Shown: positions 24,833 to 32,227 of the stretch, piece after piece
Numbering within the stretch: the first letter of the stretch is position 1
Layout: each line of letters starts with the position of its first letter
Position numbers and translations under genes: made by a program
The notes under the pieces: model-generated
What the model was told of the DNA's origin: nothing
Seen by the model: the letters and a program-made list of their open reading frames with translations, nothing else
The model's database searches: none
Assembly (NCBI GenBank): GCA_012523355.1
Contig: JAAYIR010000161.1
Location: forward strand, 1 to 32,227
Direction: 5' to 3'
Source: a candidate division WS1 bacterium
GTDB taxonomy: Bacteria > Armatimonadota > Zipacnadia > Zipacnadales > Zipacnadaceae
Length of the DNA stretch: 32,227 nucleotides

Positions 24833-25215
24833 AGAACTCCTCCCCCGCCACCTCAGAGGAACGTGTTCAACTTGTGGCCGGGGCCGCGGAGGAGGCCCGG
24901 GCACTAGAGTTGGTCATACTTCAGGTCGGCAAGTTGCTGCCCTTCTGCGAGTACTTCGTCATCTGCCACGGCCGCTCGCCCCTGCACTGCGAGGCCATCT
25001 GTGATCAGGTGGAGGAGCGTCTGGCCCAGGCGGGGATGCGGGCCCATCATCGCGAGGGGGAGCCACGCGGAGAATGGACGCTATTGGATTACGCCGATAT
25101 CGTGCTGCATGTCTTCAGTGAGTCAGCCCGGAACTTCTACGGCCTCGAACGGTTGTGGGCGGAGGCTCCGCGCGTCGAACTGCGATCGCCCGTCCCCCCT
25201 GCGGAGGGAGGTTAG
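24829..25215 (+). CDS. rsfS: Ribosome silencing factor RsfS
   Basis: ALELVILQVGKLLPFCEYFVICHGRSPLHCEAICDQVEERL, GEWTLLDYADIVLHVFSESARNFYGLERLW; GTG 24829 overlaps the upstream stop. Confidence 0.92.
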   Translation: MKNSSPATSEERVQLVAGAAEEARALELVILQVGKLLPFCEYFVICHGRSPLHCEAICDQVEERLAQAGMRAHHREGEPRGEWTLLDYADIVLHVFSESARNFYGLERLWAEAPRVELRSPVPPAEGG

Positions 25216-25218
25216 GCG

Positions 25219-25872
25219 ATGGCACAGAATGGGCGCTCGCCGGCCGAGCAGGAGGAGTTTCAGCGTCTGTCGGAGGAGGTGGCGCGGGCGCTCCATTTCG
25301 GCAAGCTGCAGCAGGCGGAGGCAGGTGCGCAGCGTCTGATGGAGCTGGCTCCGAACTCGACCACCGCCCAAGAGCTGTTTGGCGACGTGCAGTGGGCGCT
25401 GCGGAAGACCGAGGTGGCCCGGCAGGCCTATCGCCGAGCGATGGAGCTGGAACCGGCCAATGCAGACGCCGAGCGCAAGTACGCTGAGCTGAGCTTGCAG
25501 GAGGGGCAGAACCGCTGGGCCGTGGAGGCGATTCTGGCGGGGGATGAGGGGCATTTCCGGGGCGCGGCGCACAAGTCACCGGGGGGCGCGGCGCTTCGTT
25601 CCGTACTGTTTCCTGGTCTGGGGCAGCTCTATAACGGAGATTTTGACCTGGGCGTGATCCTGGCAGGCGTGGGGCTGGGCCTGTTCATGGGCCTGTTGGC
25701 CCTGTTCTTGGCGCCGCTGACGGGTACCGTGCTGGGCAGTTTCTTTCCGCGAGCCCAGATCGCGGGGGGCCCTGGATTCTGGGGCTGGGCCTCCCTGGTG
25801 GGTTACCTGGGGGTGTACTTTTACAGCATCTGGGAGGCTTACCAGGCGGGGCGGGCGGCGGCGCGGAAATAG
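25219..25872 (+). CDS. TPR-containing membrane protein
   Basis: TPR-like repeats (AAAxRLMELAPNS..., AYRRAMELEPANADAERKYAEL), then LFPGLGQLYNGDFDLGVI and further TM segments. Confidence 0.75.
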   Translation: MAQNGRSPAEQEEFQRLSEEVARALHFGKLQQAEAGAQRLMELAPNSTTAQELFGDVQWALRKTEVARQAYRRAMELEPANADAERKYAELSLQEGQNRWAVEAILAGDEGHFRGAAHKSPGGAALRSVLFPGLGQLYNGDFDLGVILAGVGLGLFMGLLALFLAPLTGTVLGSFFPRAQIAGGPGFWGWASLVGYLGVYFYSIWEAYQAGRAAARK

Positions 25873-25949
25873 GAGGGCTCCGGCCGCGGAACCAATGAGC
25901 TGCTTCAGACCTTCATATAGTGTATCAGCCTGTCTTCGGAGGTAGCGCC

Positions 25950-28178
25950 GTGTGCTGGCTTAGAACCCGCCCTGTATATGCGATCGCCCTGGCGCTGCTG
26001 GCTCTGGCCCTGCCGGGGGGGGCCGAGGATCTGCTGGTGAACGGCAATTTCGCACTTTCGGATGGCCAGGGCGGGGTGGCCGGCTGGTCGGTCTGGGCGT
26101 TGCCGGGTGATACCAGTGGGGGCGTCCAGCAGGTATCTCCGGGGTTCCGCAGTCCCAAGGCCGTGGTGGTAAGCGCCACCCGTAGCCCGGCGCTGTTTGG
26201 GCTGTTCTCCCGGCCCGTCAACGTCTCGGCGCTGCCCGGAGAGGAGCTGCTGTTCAGTTGCTACTATCGGACGGAAGGTGAGCCGGGCGCGCAGCTCTCC
26301 CTGGTCGGTTTCTCCGAGCCCTTCCTGCCTAACGAATGGCGCACGCCGTACCTGCAGAGCGAGTCACAGTGGATTCCGGCCTCGCGTGATTGGTCCTTGC
26401 TGAGCTGGCGGTTCCGCATCCTGCCCGGGGTGCGCGATCTGGTAGTGATCTTCCGGATGCGCGCGGCCGGGAAGCTCTACCTGAGCCAGGCCGCGCTGCG
26501 TTCCTATCCGGCGGAGGTGACCGTGGGGGTAGAGCAGGCGGGGGTGGTGGAGAACCCGCCCTCGCGCCGCCTGGTGGCCCTCCGAATCACCAATAACGAC
26601 CAGCAGGAGAAGCATCTGCAGGTCACCGCCATCGCGCAGGCTCCGGAGCGCTCGCCGGTGCAGGCCACCTCGACGGTGCGGCTCGCCGCAGGGCAGACCG
26701 TACCGGTGCGCCTGACCTATGCCTATGACTACCGGGAGGCTCACAGCCTGCGCGTGCTGGTGCAAAACGGCGTCAGCGGCGAGATCTATGAGCAGCGGGA
26801 CCTGCCGGTTCCGGGAATGATCTCGGCCTCCTTTGTCTCCCCGGCCTTTCGCGACACCCTGCTGCCTGGCTTGCCGACGCCCAGACTGGTCATCACCGGC
26901 GCGCTCAACGTGACTCCGGAGCAGCGGAGCAAGCTCTCGGTCTCCGCGCAGCTCATGGAGGCCGGGGCGCGGGACATCTTCCAGGCCGTGGAAGCTCCCC
27001 CAGGGCAGTTTCGTCTGGAGGCAGAGACGCCTCCCTTGATCAGCGGCGAGTACATGGTGCGGATCCGCGGGCGTCTAGGCAATCACGAACAGGTCATTGA
27101 CTTGCCTCTGCACTACCTGGCCGCGGGGGCGGGGCAGGTGGGGTACGATGAGCGCCTGCGCCTGTGGACTCAGGGCCAGCCGACCTTCGCGCGCGGTCTC
27201 TACGGGGTGGTCTCGGCAGCGGACGTGGAGGCGGCGGCAGCAGCCGGCTTTAATCTGATTGTGGCTCCCTCGGTGCGGGCCAGCTATGATGTGCAGGAGG
27301 CGGCAGTCAAAGCCGGGCTGGGGGTGGTGGTGTCTGCCTCCAGTCTGGAGGGGGACTTCTGGCGGCGGCTGCAGAACAAGTGGGGCACCTCGCCGGCGGC
27401 GCGTGGGTGGCTGACCTATGCGCGCCCTGACTGGCGGAAGGTGTCCCCTCTGGAGGTCTGCGGACTTTACGATGCCCTCGGCCACCTCAGCCCCGCGCTG
27501 CCCATCCTTACCACTCTGGCCTCACCCTCGCGCGCCCAGTATTACGTGCCTGGAGCGGATATCCTGGTGGCGTGGTCCATGCCGGTGCCGGATTCACCGC
27601 TGCGCGCCCTGGGGGACCTGATAAGCTATCTGCACGAGAGCGCGGAGGGCCGCAAGCCGGTGTGGGCGATCATTCAGGCCTGCGGCTCCGGGCGCTACGA
27701 CGACGACCACATGAACCCACAGCCGCCGGGACGACCGCCGACGGCAGCAGAGATGAGGGCACTGACATATCTGGCGCTGGTGCGGGGCGCCCAGGGCCTG
27801 ATCTGGTACTCCATGGGCGTTCCCGGTTATGCTGGCACGCAGGACTACCGCCTGCCGCAAGATGCGCCGGAGTTGTGGGGGGCGATGGGGGAGGTCAACT
27901 TGCAGCTTCGCTGGCTGACCCCCATGCTGCTGGAGGGCACGCGGGAGGCTCTGCCCGCGATGGAGGGCCTGGAGCTGGCGCGCTGGCAGTATGCGGGCGC
28001 TGAGTATGTCATTGCTGTCAATACCACGGACCGGGGTCGGGTGACTCCGCTGACCCTGTTCAGCCCGAAAACCTCGGTCCAGGTGCTGTTTGAGGACCGG
28101 GCGCTGGAGGCAGATGGGGACGGGGCGATCCAGGACAGTTTCGCGCCCTTTGGCGTGCACATATACGTGGCGGGGTAG
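25950..28178 (+). CDS. Large secreted protein, carbohydrate-binding-like N-terminus and TIM-barrel glycosidase-like C-terminus (unverified)
   Basis: GTG 25950 with GGAGGT upstream; signal-like AIALALLALALPGGA; LLVNGNFALSDGQGGVAGWSVW typical of carbohydrate-binding N-termini; later MRALTYLALVRGAQGLIWYSMG and C-terminal beta-like segment. Confidence 0.6.
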   Translation: MCWLRTRPVYAIALALLALALPGGAEDLLVNGNFALSDGQGGVAGWSVWALPGDTSGGVQQVSPGFRSPKAVVVSATRSPALFGLFSRPVNVSALPGEELLFSCYYRTEGEPGAQLSLVGFSEPFLPNEWRTPYLQSESQWIPASRDWSLLSWRFRILPGVRDLVVIFRMRAAGKLYLSQAALRSYPAEVTVGVEQAGVVENPPSRRLVALRITNNDQQEKHLQVTAIAQAPERSPVQATSTVRLAAGQTVPVRLTYAYDYREAHSLRVLVQNGVSGEIYEQRDLPVPGMISASFVSPAFRDTLLPGLPTPRLVITGALNVTPEQRSKLSVSAQLMEAGARDIFQAVEAPPGQFRLEAETPPLISGEYMVRIRGRLGNHEQVIDLPLHYLAAGAGQVGYDERLRLWTQGQPTFARGLYGVVSAADVEAAAAAGFNLIVAPSVRASYDVQEAAVKAGLGVVVSASSLEGDFWRRLQNKWGTSPAARGWLTYARPDWRKVSPLEVCGLYDALGHLSPALPILTTLASPSRAQYYVPGADILVAWSMPVPDSPLRALGDLISYLHESAEGRKPVWAIIQACGSGRYDDDHMNPQPPGRPPTAAEMRALTYLALVRGAQGLIWYSMGVPGYAGTQDYRLPQDAPELWGAMGEVNLQLRWLTPMLLEGTREALPAMEGLELARWQYAGAEYVIAVNTTDRGRVTPLTLFSPKTSVQVLFEDRALEADGDGAIQDSFAPFGVHIYVAG

Positions 28179-28223
28179 GAGGCGCCGCCGGGAGTATCGG
28201 GGGCCGTGTCCTCCTTGCGAGGC

Positions 28224-29924
28224 TTAGCGCTCTTCCGGCTCTTCCACCAGCTGCAGCGGCTCCTCGGCCAGCGGGTCTAGCCGCAAGTGCCACTCCACCG
28301 CGGGCCAGCGCCAGGTGATCTGCCAGGCCTGCATCCCGTGGGGGCGGGGGAGGACCGGGGCCTCCGGATTGGGGACAAGCACCGGCGCCTCGCAGATCGG
28401 CCCCTCCAGGGTCAGGCCCCAAAGCAGGACCACACACTCGCGCTCAGTTAGCGGCTCTCTTTCCCAGCGGAACTCCCAGTCAAGCGGTTCCCCCTCCGGC
28501 GTCCGAAGCAGAGACTCTGTGCCTTCGGTCAGCGGCAGACAAGCCACGCCCAGAGTCCTCTCTGGGTACTTCAGGTCCAAGGCCTGGCAATTTTTCTCCA
28601 GCGACCGTGCGTTCGTCTCCGCCTGACAGTCTACTATGCGCAGGCGGTCGGCCACGTGGTCCCAGTTTTGCATCACTGCAGGGAGAACGCGCAGAGCGAC
28701 GAGGTTTCCTCCGCGCTGAAGGGTCCAGGTGCGCCCGAAGATTGGCGGCTCCATGCCGTGGGCCAGGGCCACGTCGCCGTAGCTGGAGACCAGGCTCTGT
28801 CGGGCGGGGTGGCAGCCTACCCGTCCCTCTGCCAGGACCTCCCATTGCAGGAAGCCCCAGTCGCCGGCGGGGCGCCAGAAGCAGACCGGGAAGGACTGCC
28901 AGCACAGGCCCCAGGTGGTATGCTCGGCAGAAAGCATGAGCGGATAGCGGCTCATGCCCCCTAGCCGAGCGTCTGGCTCGCAGTGCCCTGTGGCATGCAC
29001 TCCGCCCCAACAGAGGAAGTCGGTATCCACCGCAGGCGCCTGCCGGGGCGACGCCAGGTCGTGCCAGCCATGCGCGGCGAAGAGGTGCTCCAGCTCCGGG
29101 GCTTCTCCCTCTGCCAGCGGGCGCACCCGGTCGCGGTAATTCTGGTGCTCTGGACTATTGACAAAGGCATAGGAGCGCAGCGCCGGTACCCGTGGCCCGT
29201 CCCCAAAGGCGTCCTCAATGGCCAGCAGGTCTCCCAACAATCCCTGGTAGGCCTCGCGCACCTGAGGTGGGAGGCGGCGAGAGAAGAGCAGCAACATGGA
29301 CAGCTCCTGAAAGCATACCCGGCTGTACCCGTCGCTCAGGTGCTCGCCCCAGCCCCAGCCGTTCTCCCGCCAGTAGGTGGCAGCTTCGAGCAGGGTGCGC
29401 TCCACCAGCCCGCCAGGGTCCTCGGCGCCAGTTACTTCCAGCAGCAGCCAAGCGCAGACCAGGTCGCCCAGGAACTTGTTGGGATAGTAGAAGGTGCGAT
29501 GGGCCACCGCCTGGGTGAACCACGTGCGTGCCGAGACAAACATCTCATCCAGCATCTGGCGGTCCTCTTTTGCCAGGGCTTCGGGGAAGCCGAGGCGCAG
29601 AGCCAGAAGCGGCAGGGAGATGAAGAAGGCCGCATTGGTGTCTACCGGTCCTGGCTCTTCCCAGTACCAGCGGAAACAGCCCTCGAACTCGCCCGGCTCG
29701 GTGACCTGCATGGCCCGCAAAGCTTCGAGCACCTGTCGCACCGGGACCTGGTCCAGTTGTCCGAGTTGAGCGGCTTGTACGAGTTTCCCCGCAGCCTCAC
29801 GTCCAATGTGTACGCGGTACAGCGAGCGCACCGGAACGGTATGTCCCCGTTGCTCGCTCCACCACAGACCCACTTCGGGGTCCCAGTCGTGCTGCCAGTC
29901 GGACACCCATGCATCAGAGGACAT
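28224..29924 (-). CDS. Uncharacterised large protein, possible alpha/alpha-toroid plus beta-sandwich
   Basis: 567-aa reading frame from ATG 29924 with GGAGGTG spaced 6 nt upstream; Trp/Glu-rich helical N-terminal half (YWRENGWGWGEHLSDGYSRVCFQELSM). Confidence 0.6.
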   Translation of the reverse strand: MSSDAWVSDWQHDWDPEVGLWWSEQRGHTVPVRSLYRVHIGREAAGKLVQAAQLGQLDQVPVRQVLEALRAMQVTEPGEFEGCFRWYWEEPGPVDTNAAFFISLPLLALRLGFPEALAKEDRQMLDEMFVSARTWFTQAVAHRTFYYPNKFLGDLVCAWLLLEVTGAEDPGGLVERTLLEAATYWRENGWGWGEHLSDGYSRVCFQELSMLLLFSRRLPPQVREAYQGLLGDLLAIEDAFGDGPRVPALRSYAFVNSPEHQNYRDRVRPLAEGEAPELEHLFAAHGWHDLASPRQAPAVDTDFLCWGGVHATGHCEPDARLGGMSRYPLMLSAEHTTWGLCWQSFPVCFWRPAGDWGFLQWEVLAEGRVGCHPARQSLVSSYGDVALAHGMEPPIFGRTWTLQRGGNLVALRVLPAVMQNWDHVADRLRIVDCQAETNARSLEKNCQALDLKYPERTLGVACLPLTEGTESLLRTPEGEPLDWEFRWEREPLTERECVVLLWGLTLEGPICEAPVLVPNPEAPVLPRPHGMQAWQITWRWPAVEWHLRLDPLAEEPLQLVEEPEER

Positions 29925-30008
29925 GGGCAACACCTCCAGGAGGAATGTCTTCGGCTGCAGAGGATTCAACAGCCCTGGTGGCGTAACCTCCCGCCGTAGA
30001 CTGTTACC

Positions 30009-30188
30009 ATGAATAACCGTCAGGATTCAGCCTTGCCGGAGAAGGTCCAGGCTTACTACACGGCCTCCCAGGTTTTCCAACGCTCGGAGCAGCCGGTGCG
30101 CGTAAATCAGCCAGCAGCAACGAACTCCGCAATCCACGCCGTGCATGAGAGTGTGGAAAGAGGTAGAATGAACTCAGACTCAGGCTGA
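30009..30188 (+). CDS. Possible 59-aa small ORF upstream of the glycyl radical enzyme
   Basis: ATG 30009 to TGA 30186-30188: MNNRQDSALPEKVQAYYTASQVFQRSEQPVRVNQPAATNSAIHAVHESVERGRMNSDSG. No clear SD. Confidence 0.2.
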   Translation: MNNRQDSALPEKVQAYYTASQVFQRSEQPVRVNQPAATNSAIHAVHESVERGRMNSDSG

Positions 30189-30219
30189 GGTGACTGACTG
30201 GTTTGACCGGAGGCAAGGC

Positions 30220-32227
30220 ATGAGCAGGGCAAGAATGGTTTCTACCTCTTCCGCGCAGAGCGTGCCGGAGCTGTTGCACCAGGCCGAGGAGCATTTCGCT
30301 GCCGGGTTCATGGCCGATCCGGAGGAAGCGCTCATTATTCGCGTGGCTCGGGGGCTGCTGGAGTACTGGCGAGCCTGTGACCTTCCCCCCTACGAGAGCA
30401 CGCGTCTGTATCCCATGCCGGTGCGGGGTGGCCCGGAGGCCTGGCCGCTTTACGCCGGCGATTATGCTCTCGTCTTCCATTACTGCCTGGGGGTGCGTTA
30501 TGACGCGGAGGTCATGGCGCGCAAGCTCGCGGAGGCGCCCCCGGAGATGCGGGCGGCCCTGCAGGCCTTGGAAGCTGAGTTCCGCGACCGGCCGGGCTTT
30601 GGCGGCTGGACGCACAGCATCCTTCACTTTGGGCGGATATTGAAGGAGGGGCTCGACGGTTATCGCCAGCGGATTCTGGCCGCGCAGGCCCAGCCCGCGA
30701 CCATACAGGATGCGGAGCGCCAGGACTTCTACGCTGCGCTGCTTCTGACTCTGGAGGGCCTGGAGATTCTCCGCGCGCGGGTACGGGAGAGAGTGAAGGA
30801 GGCGGCCCCGGCCGATGCGGAGACCGCCGCCCGCCGTGAGACGCTGCTGGCCGCGCTGCAGAAGGTGCCGTTCCGCCGCGCGCAGAGCTTCGCCGAGGCC
30901 GCCATTGCCACCAATTTCCTCTTCTATGCCGACGGCAGCGACGACCTGGGGCGCTTCGATCAGTTCATGTGGCCCTACTACGAACGCTCGCGCGACGCCG
31001 GGGAGATCACGCCCGATGAGGCCCGAGAGTGGATTCGGGAGCAGTGGGAGGCCATGGACCGTGCTACGGCGTGGAATGTTGCCATCGGCGGGCTCAAGGC
31101 CGACGGTTCCTCGGCGGTCAACGAGCTCACCGGGCTGTGTTTGGAGGCAGCCACCGGGCGGCGTCGCCCGAACCTCGCCCTGCGTATTCCCCCGGAGATG
31201 CCTGAGGAGGTGTGGGAGGCCACGCTGGATTGCCTGGCTTCCGGGGGCGGGTTGCCTGCGCTGTACAATGAGATGGGATACCGCCGGGCGATTCGCGAGG
31301 CGCACCTGAATATTCCCGAGGCGGACCTGGCTGACTTCGCCTTCGGCGGCTGCACCGAGCTGATGGTGCATGGCAAATCCAATGTGGGCTCGCTGGAGGG
31401 GGACCTGAACCTGCCGCTAGTGTTGGTGGAGAGTCTGCACCAGCATTTACGGGCCTGTGAGCGCTTCGAGGATTTCGTGGCCGCGTACAAGGAGGATCTC
31501 GCGGTCCGCATCCGGGAGAGCGTTGAGACATGGAATAGGAACCAGGAGATCAAGGCGCGGTTGACCCCGCATCCCCTGCGCAGCCTGCTGATTGACGATT
31601 GCCTGGACAACGGGCGGGAGTACAACGCCGGGGGAGCACGCTACAACTGGTGCGTGGTCAACGTCATGGGCCTGGCGAACGTGGCGGATTCGCTGGCGGC
31701 GCTCAAGCAGGTGGTCTTCGAGGAAGGCCGGGCAACCCGGGAGGAACTCCTGGCGGCGCTGCGCGACGACTTTGCCGGGCATGAGACTCTGCACCAGTGG
31801 CTCAAGTCAGCGCCGCACTTCGGCAATGATGATCCGTACGTGGATGAGCTAGCGGTGGAGGTGGCGCAGTATGCCTTTGAGGAGCTCCGCAAGTATGCTC
31901 CCTGGCGCGGGGGCCGGTACCTGGGGTCGTGTCTGATGTTCACCACCTACGCGAACTTTGGCAAGCCGGTCGGCGCGACACCGGACGGCCGCCGGGCGGG
32001 TATGCCCATCGCCGACTCGGCTGGGGCCTACCAGGGGCGGGATGTCTCAGGACCGACAGCGCTGCTGAAATCGGTGACCAAGATGCCGTTGTATCTGGCA
32101 CCGGGCACTCTGGTGATCAATATCCGTCTGGCGAAGAAGTTCTTCCGGGGATCGGGGCGGCAGAAACTGCGAGACCTGCTGCTGGGCTATTTCAAACTGG
32201 GCGGTATGCAGCTGCAGATGACGGTGG
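30220..32227 (+). CDS. Glycyl radical enzyme, pyruvate formate-lyase-like (3' truncated by window)
   Basis: Open from ATG 30220 to the window end with GGAGG upstream. GGWTHSILHFGRILKEGL, DLGRFDQFMWPYYERSRDAGEITPDEA, active-site-like FGGCTELMVHG, GATPDGRRAGMPIADSAGAYQGRDVSGPTALLKSVTKM, LLLGYFKLGGMQLQMTV. Confidence 0.9.
   Translation, partial: MSRARMVSTSSAQSVPELLHQAEEHFAAGFMADPEEALIIRVARGLLEYWRACDLPPYESTRLYPMPVRGGPEAWPLYAGDYALVFHYCLGVRYDAEVMARKLAEAPPEMRAALQALEAEFRDRPGFGGWTHSILHFGRILKEGLDGYRQRILAAQAQPATIQDAERQDFYAALLLTLEGLEILRARVRERVKEAAPADAETAARRETLLAALQKVPFRRAQSFAEAAIATNFLFYADGSDDLGRFDQFMWPYYERSRDAGEITPDEAREWIREQWEAMDRATAWNVAIGGLKADGSSAVNELTGLCLEAATGRRRPNLALRIPPEMPEEVWEATLDCLASGGGLPALYNEMGYRRAIREAHLNIPEADLADFAFGGCTELMVHGKSNVGSLEGDLNLPLVLVESLHQHLRACERFEDFVAAYKEDLAVRIRESVETWNRNQEIKARLTPHPLRSLLIDDCLDNGREYNAGGARYNWCVVNVMGLANVADSLAALKQVVFEEGRATREELLAALRDDFAGHETLHQWLKSAPHFGNDDPYVDELAVEVAQYAFEELRKYAPWRGGRYLGSCLMFTTYANFGKPVGATPDGRRAGMPIADSAGAYQGRDVSGPTALLKSVTKMPLYLAPGTLVINIRLAKKFFRGSGRQKLRDLLLGYFKLGGMQLQMTV

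Noticed and set aside
25892-25925. GGAACC motif upstream of the secreted protein as an ECF sigma target
   Set aside because: No matching ECF -10 at a convincing spacing, and the motif is short.
28178-28224. AGGAGG...CCTCCT pairing as a bidirectional terminator between convergent genes
   Set aside because: Weak stem, large loop and no T-run on either side.
28983-29999. 338-aa plus-strand ORF
   Set aside because: Antisense to the 28224-29924 gene, whose frame has an SD and more protein-like composition. Not fully excluded.
30004-31371. 455-aa minus-strand ORF
   Set aside because: Antisense to the glycyl radical enzyme, which has strong family motifs.
1-32227. CRISPR arrays, prophage, IS elements, toxin-antitoxin or defence islands
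   Set aside because: No regularly spaced repeats, integrase/transposase, phage structural or defence signatures were seen by eye on either strand.

Overview
The window is about 32 kb of GC-rich bacterial chromosome. It is densely packed, mostly housekeeping and envelope genes, with no phage, IS element, CRISPR array or rRNA that I could support. In order it holds: Lrp/AsnC regulator, aminotransferase, lnt, an orphan MreB-like gene, a HIT protein, phoH-pgpH-type HD-ybeY-DgkA/PAP2 fusion, then on the minus strand trpF, pmbA and a SPOR protein. Next come tRNA-Pro(CGG), an M20 peptidase, a minus-strand exosortase/EpsI/zinc-ribbon/GT39 locus, Gfo/Idh and TIM-barrel sugar genes, a CD1871A-like CXXC peptide plus NapH-like ferredoxin, an ECF sigma/anti-sigma pair, nadD-LCP-rsfS-TPR, two poorly characterised large proteins, and a glycyl radical enzyme cut by the right edge. 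The ORF track omits the glycyl radical enzyme because it has no stop in the window. The most interesting non-coding signals are: (a) an mreB leader with a uORF, a terminator-like hairpin, a competing alternative pairing and a probable CTG start; (b) a 142-bp composite palindromic element before phoH; (c) a 61-nt hairpin between two divergent promoters where neither mRNA should cover it; (d) back-to-back promoters between tRNA-Pro and the SPOR gene; (e) a probably leaderless nadD. All family calls come from motif recognition by eye; no searches were run.
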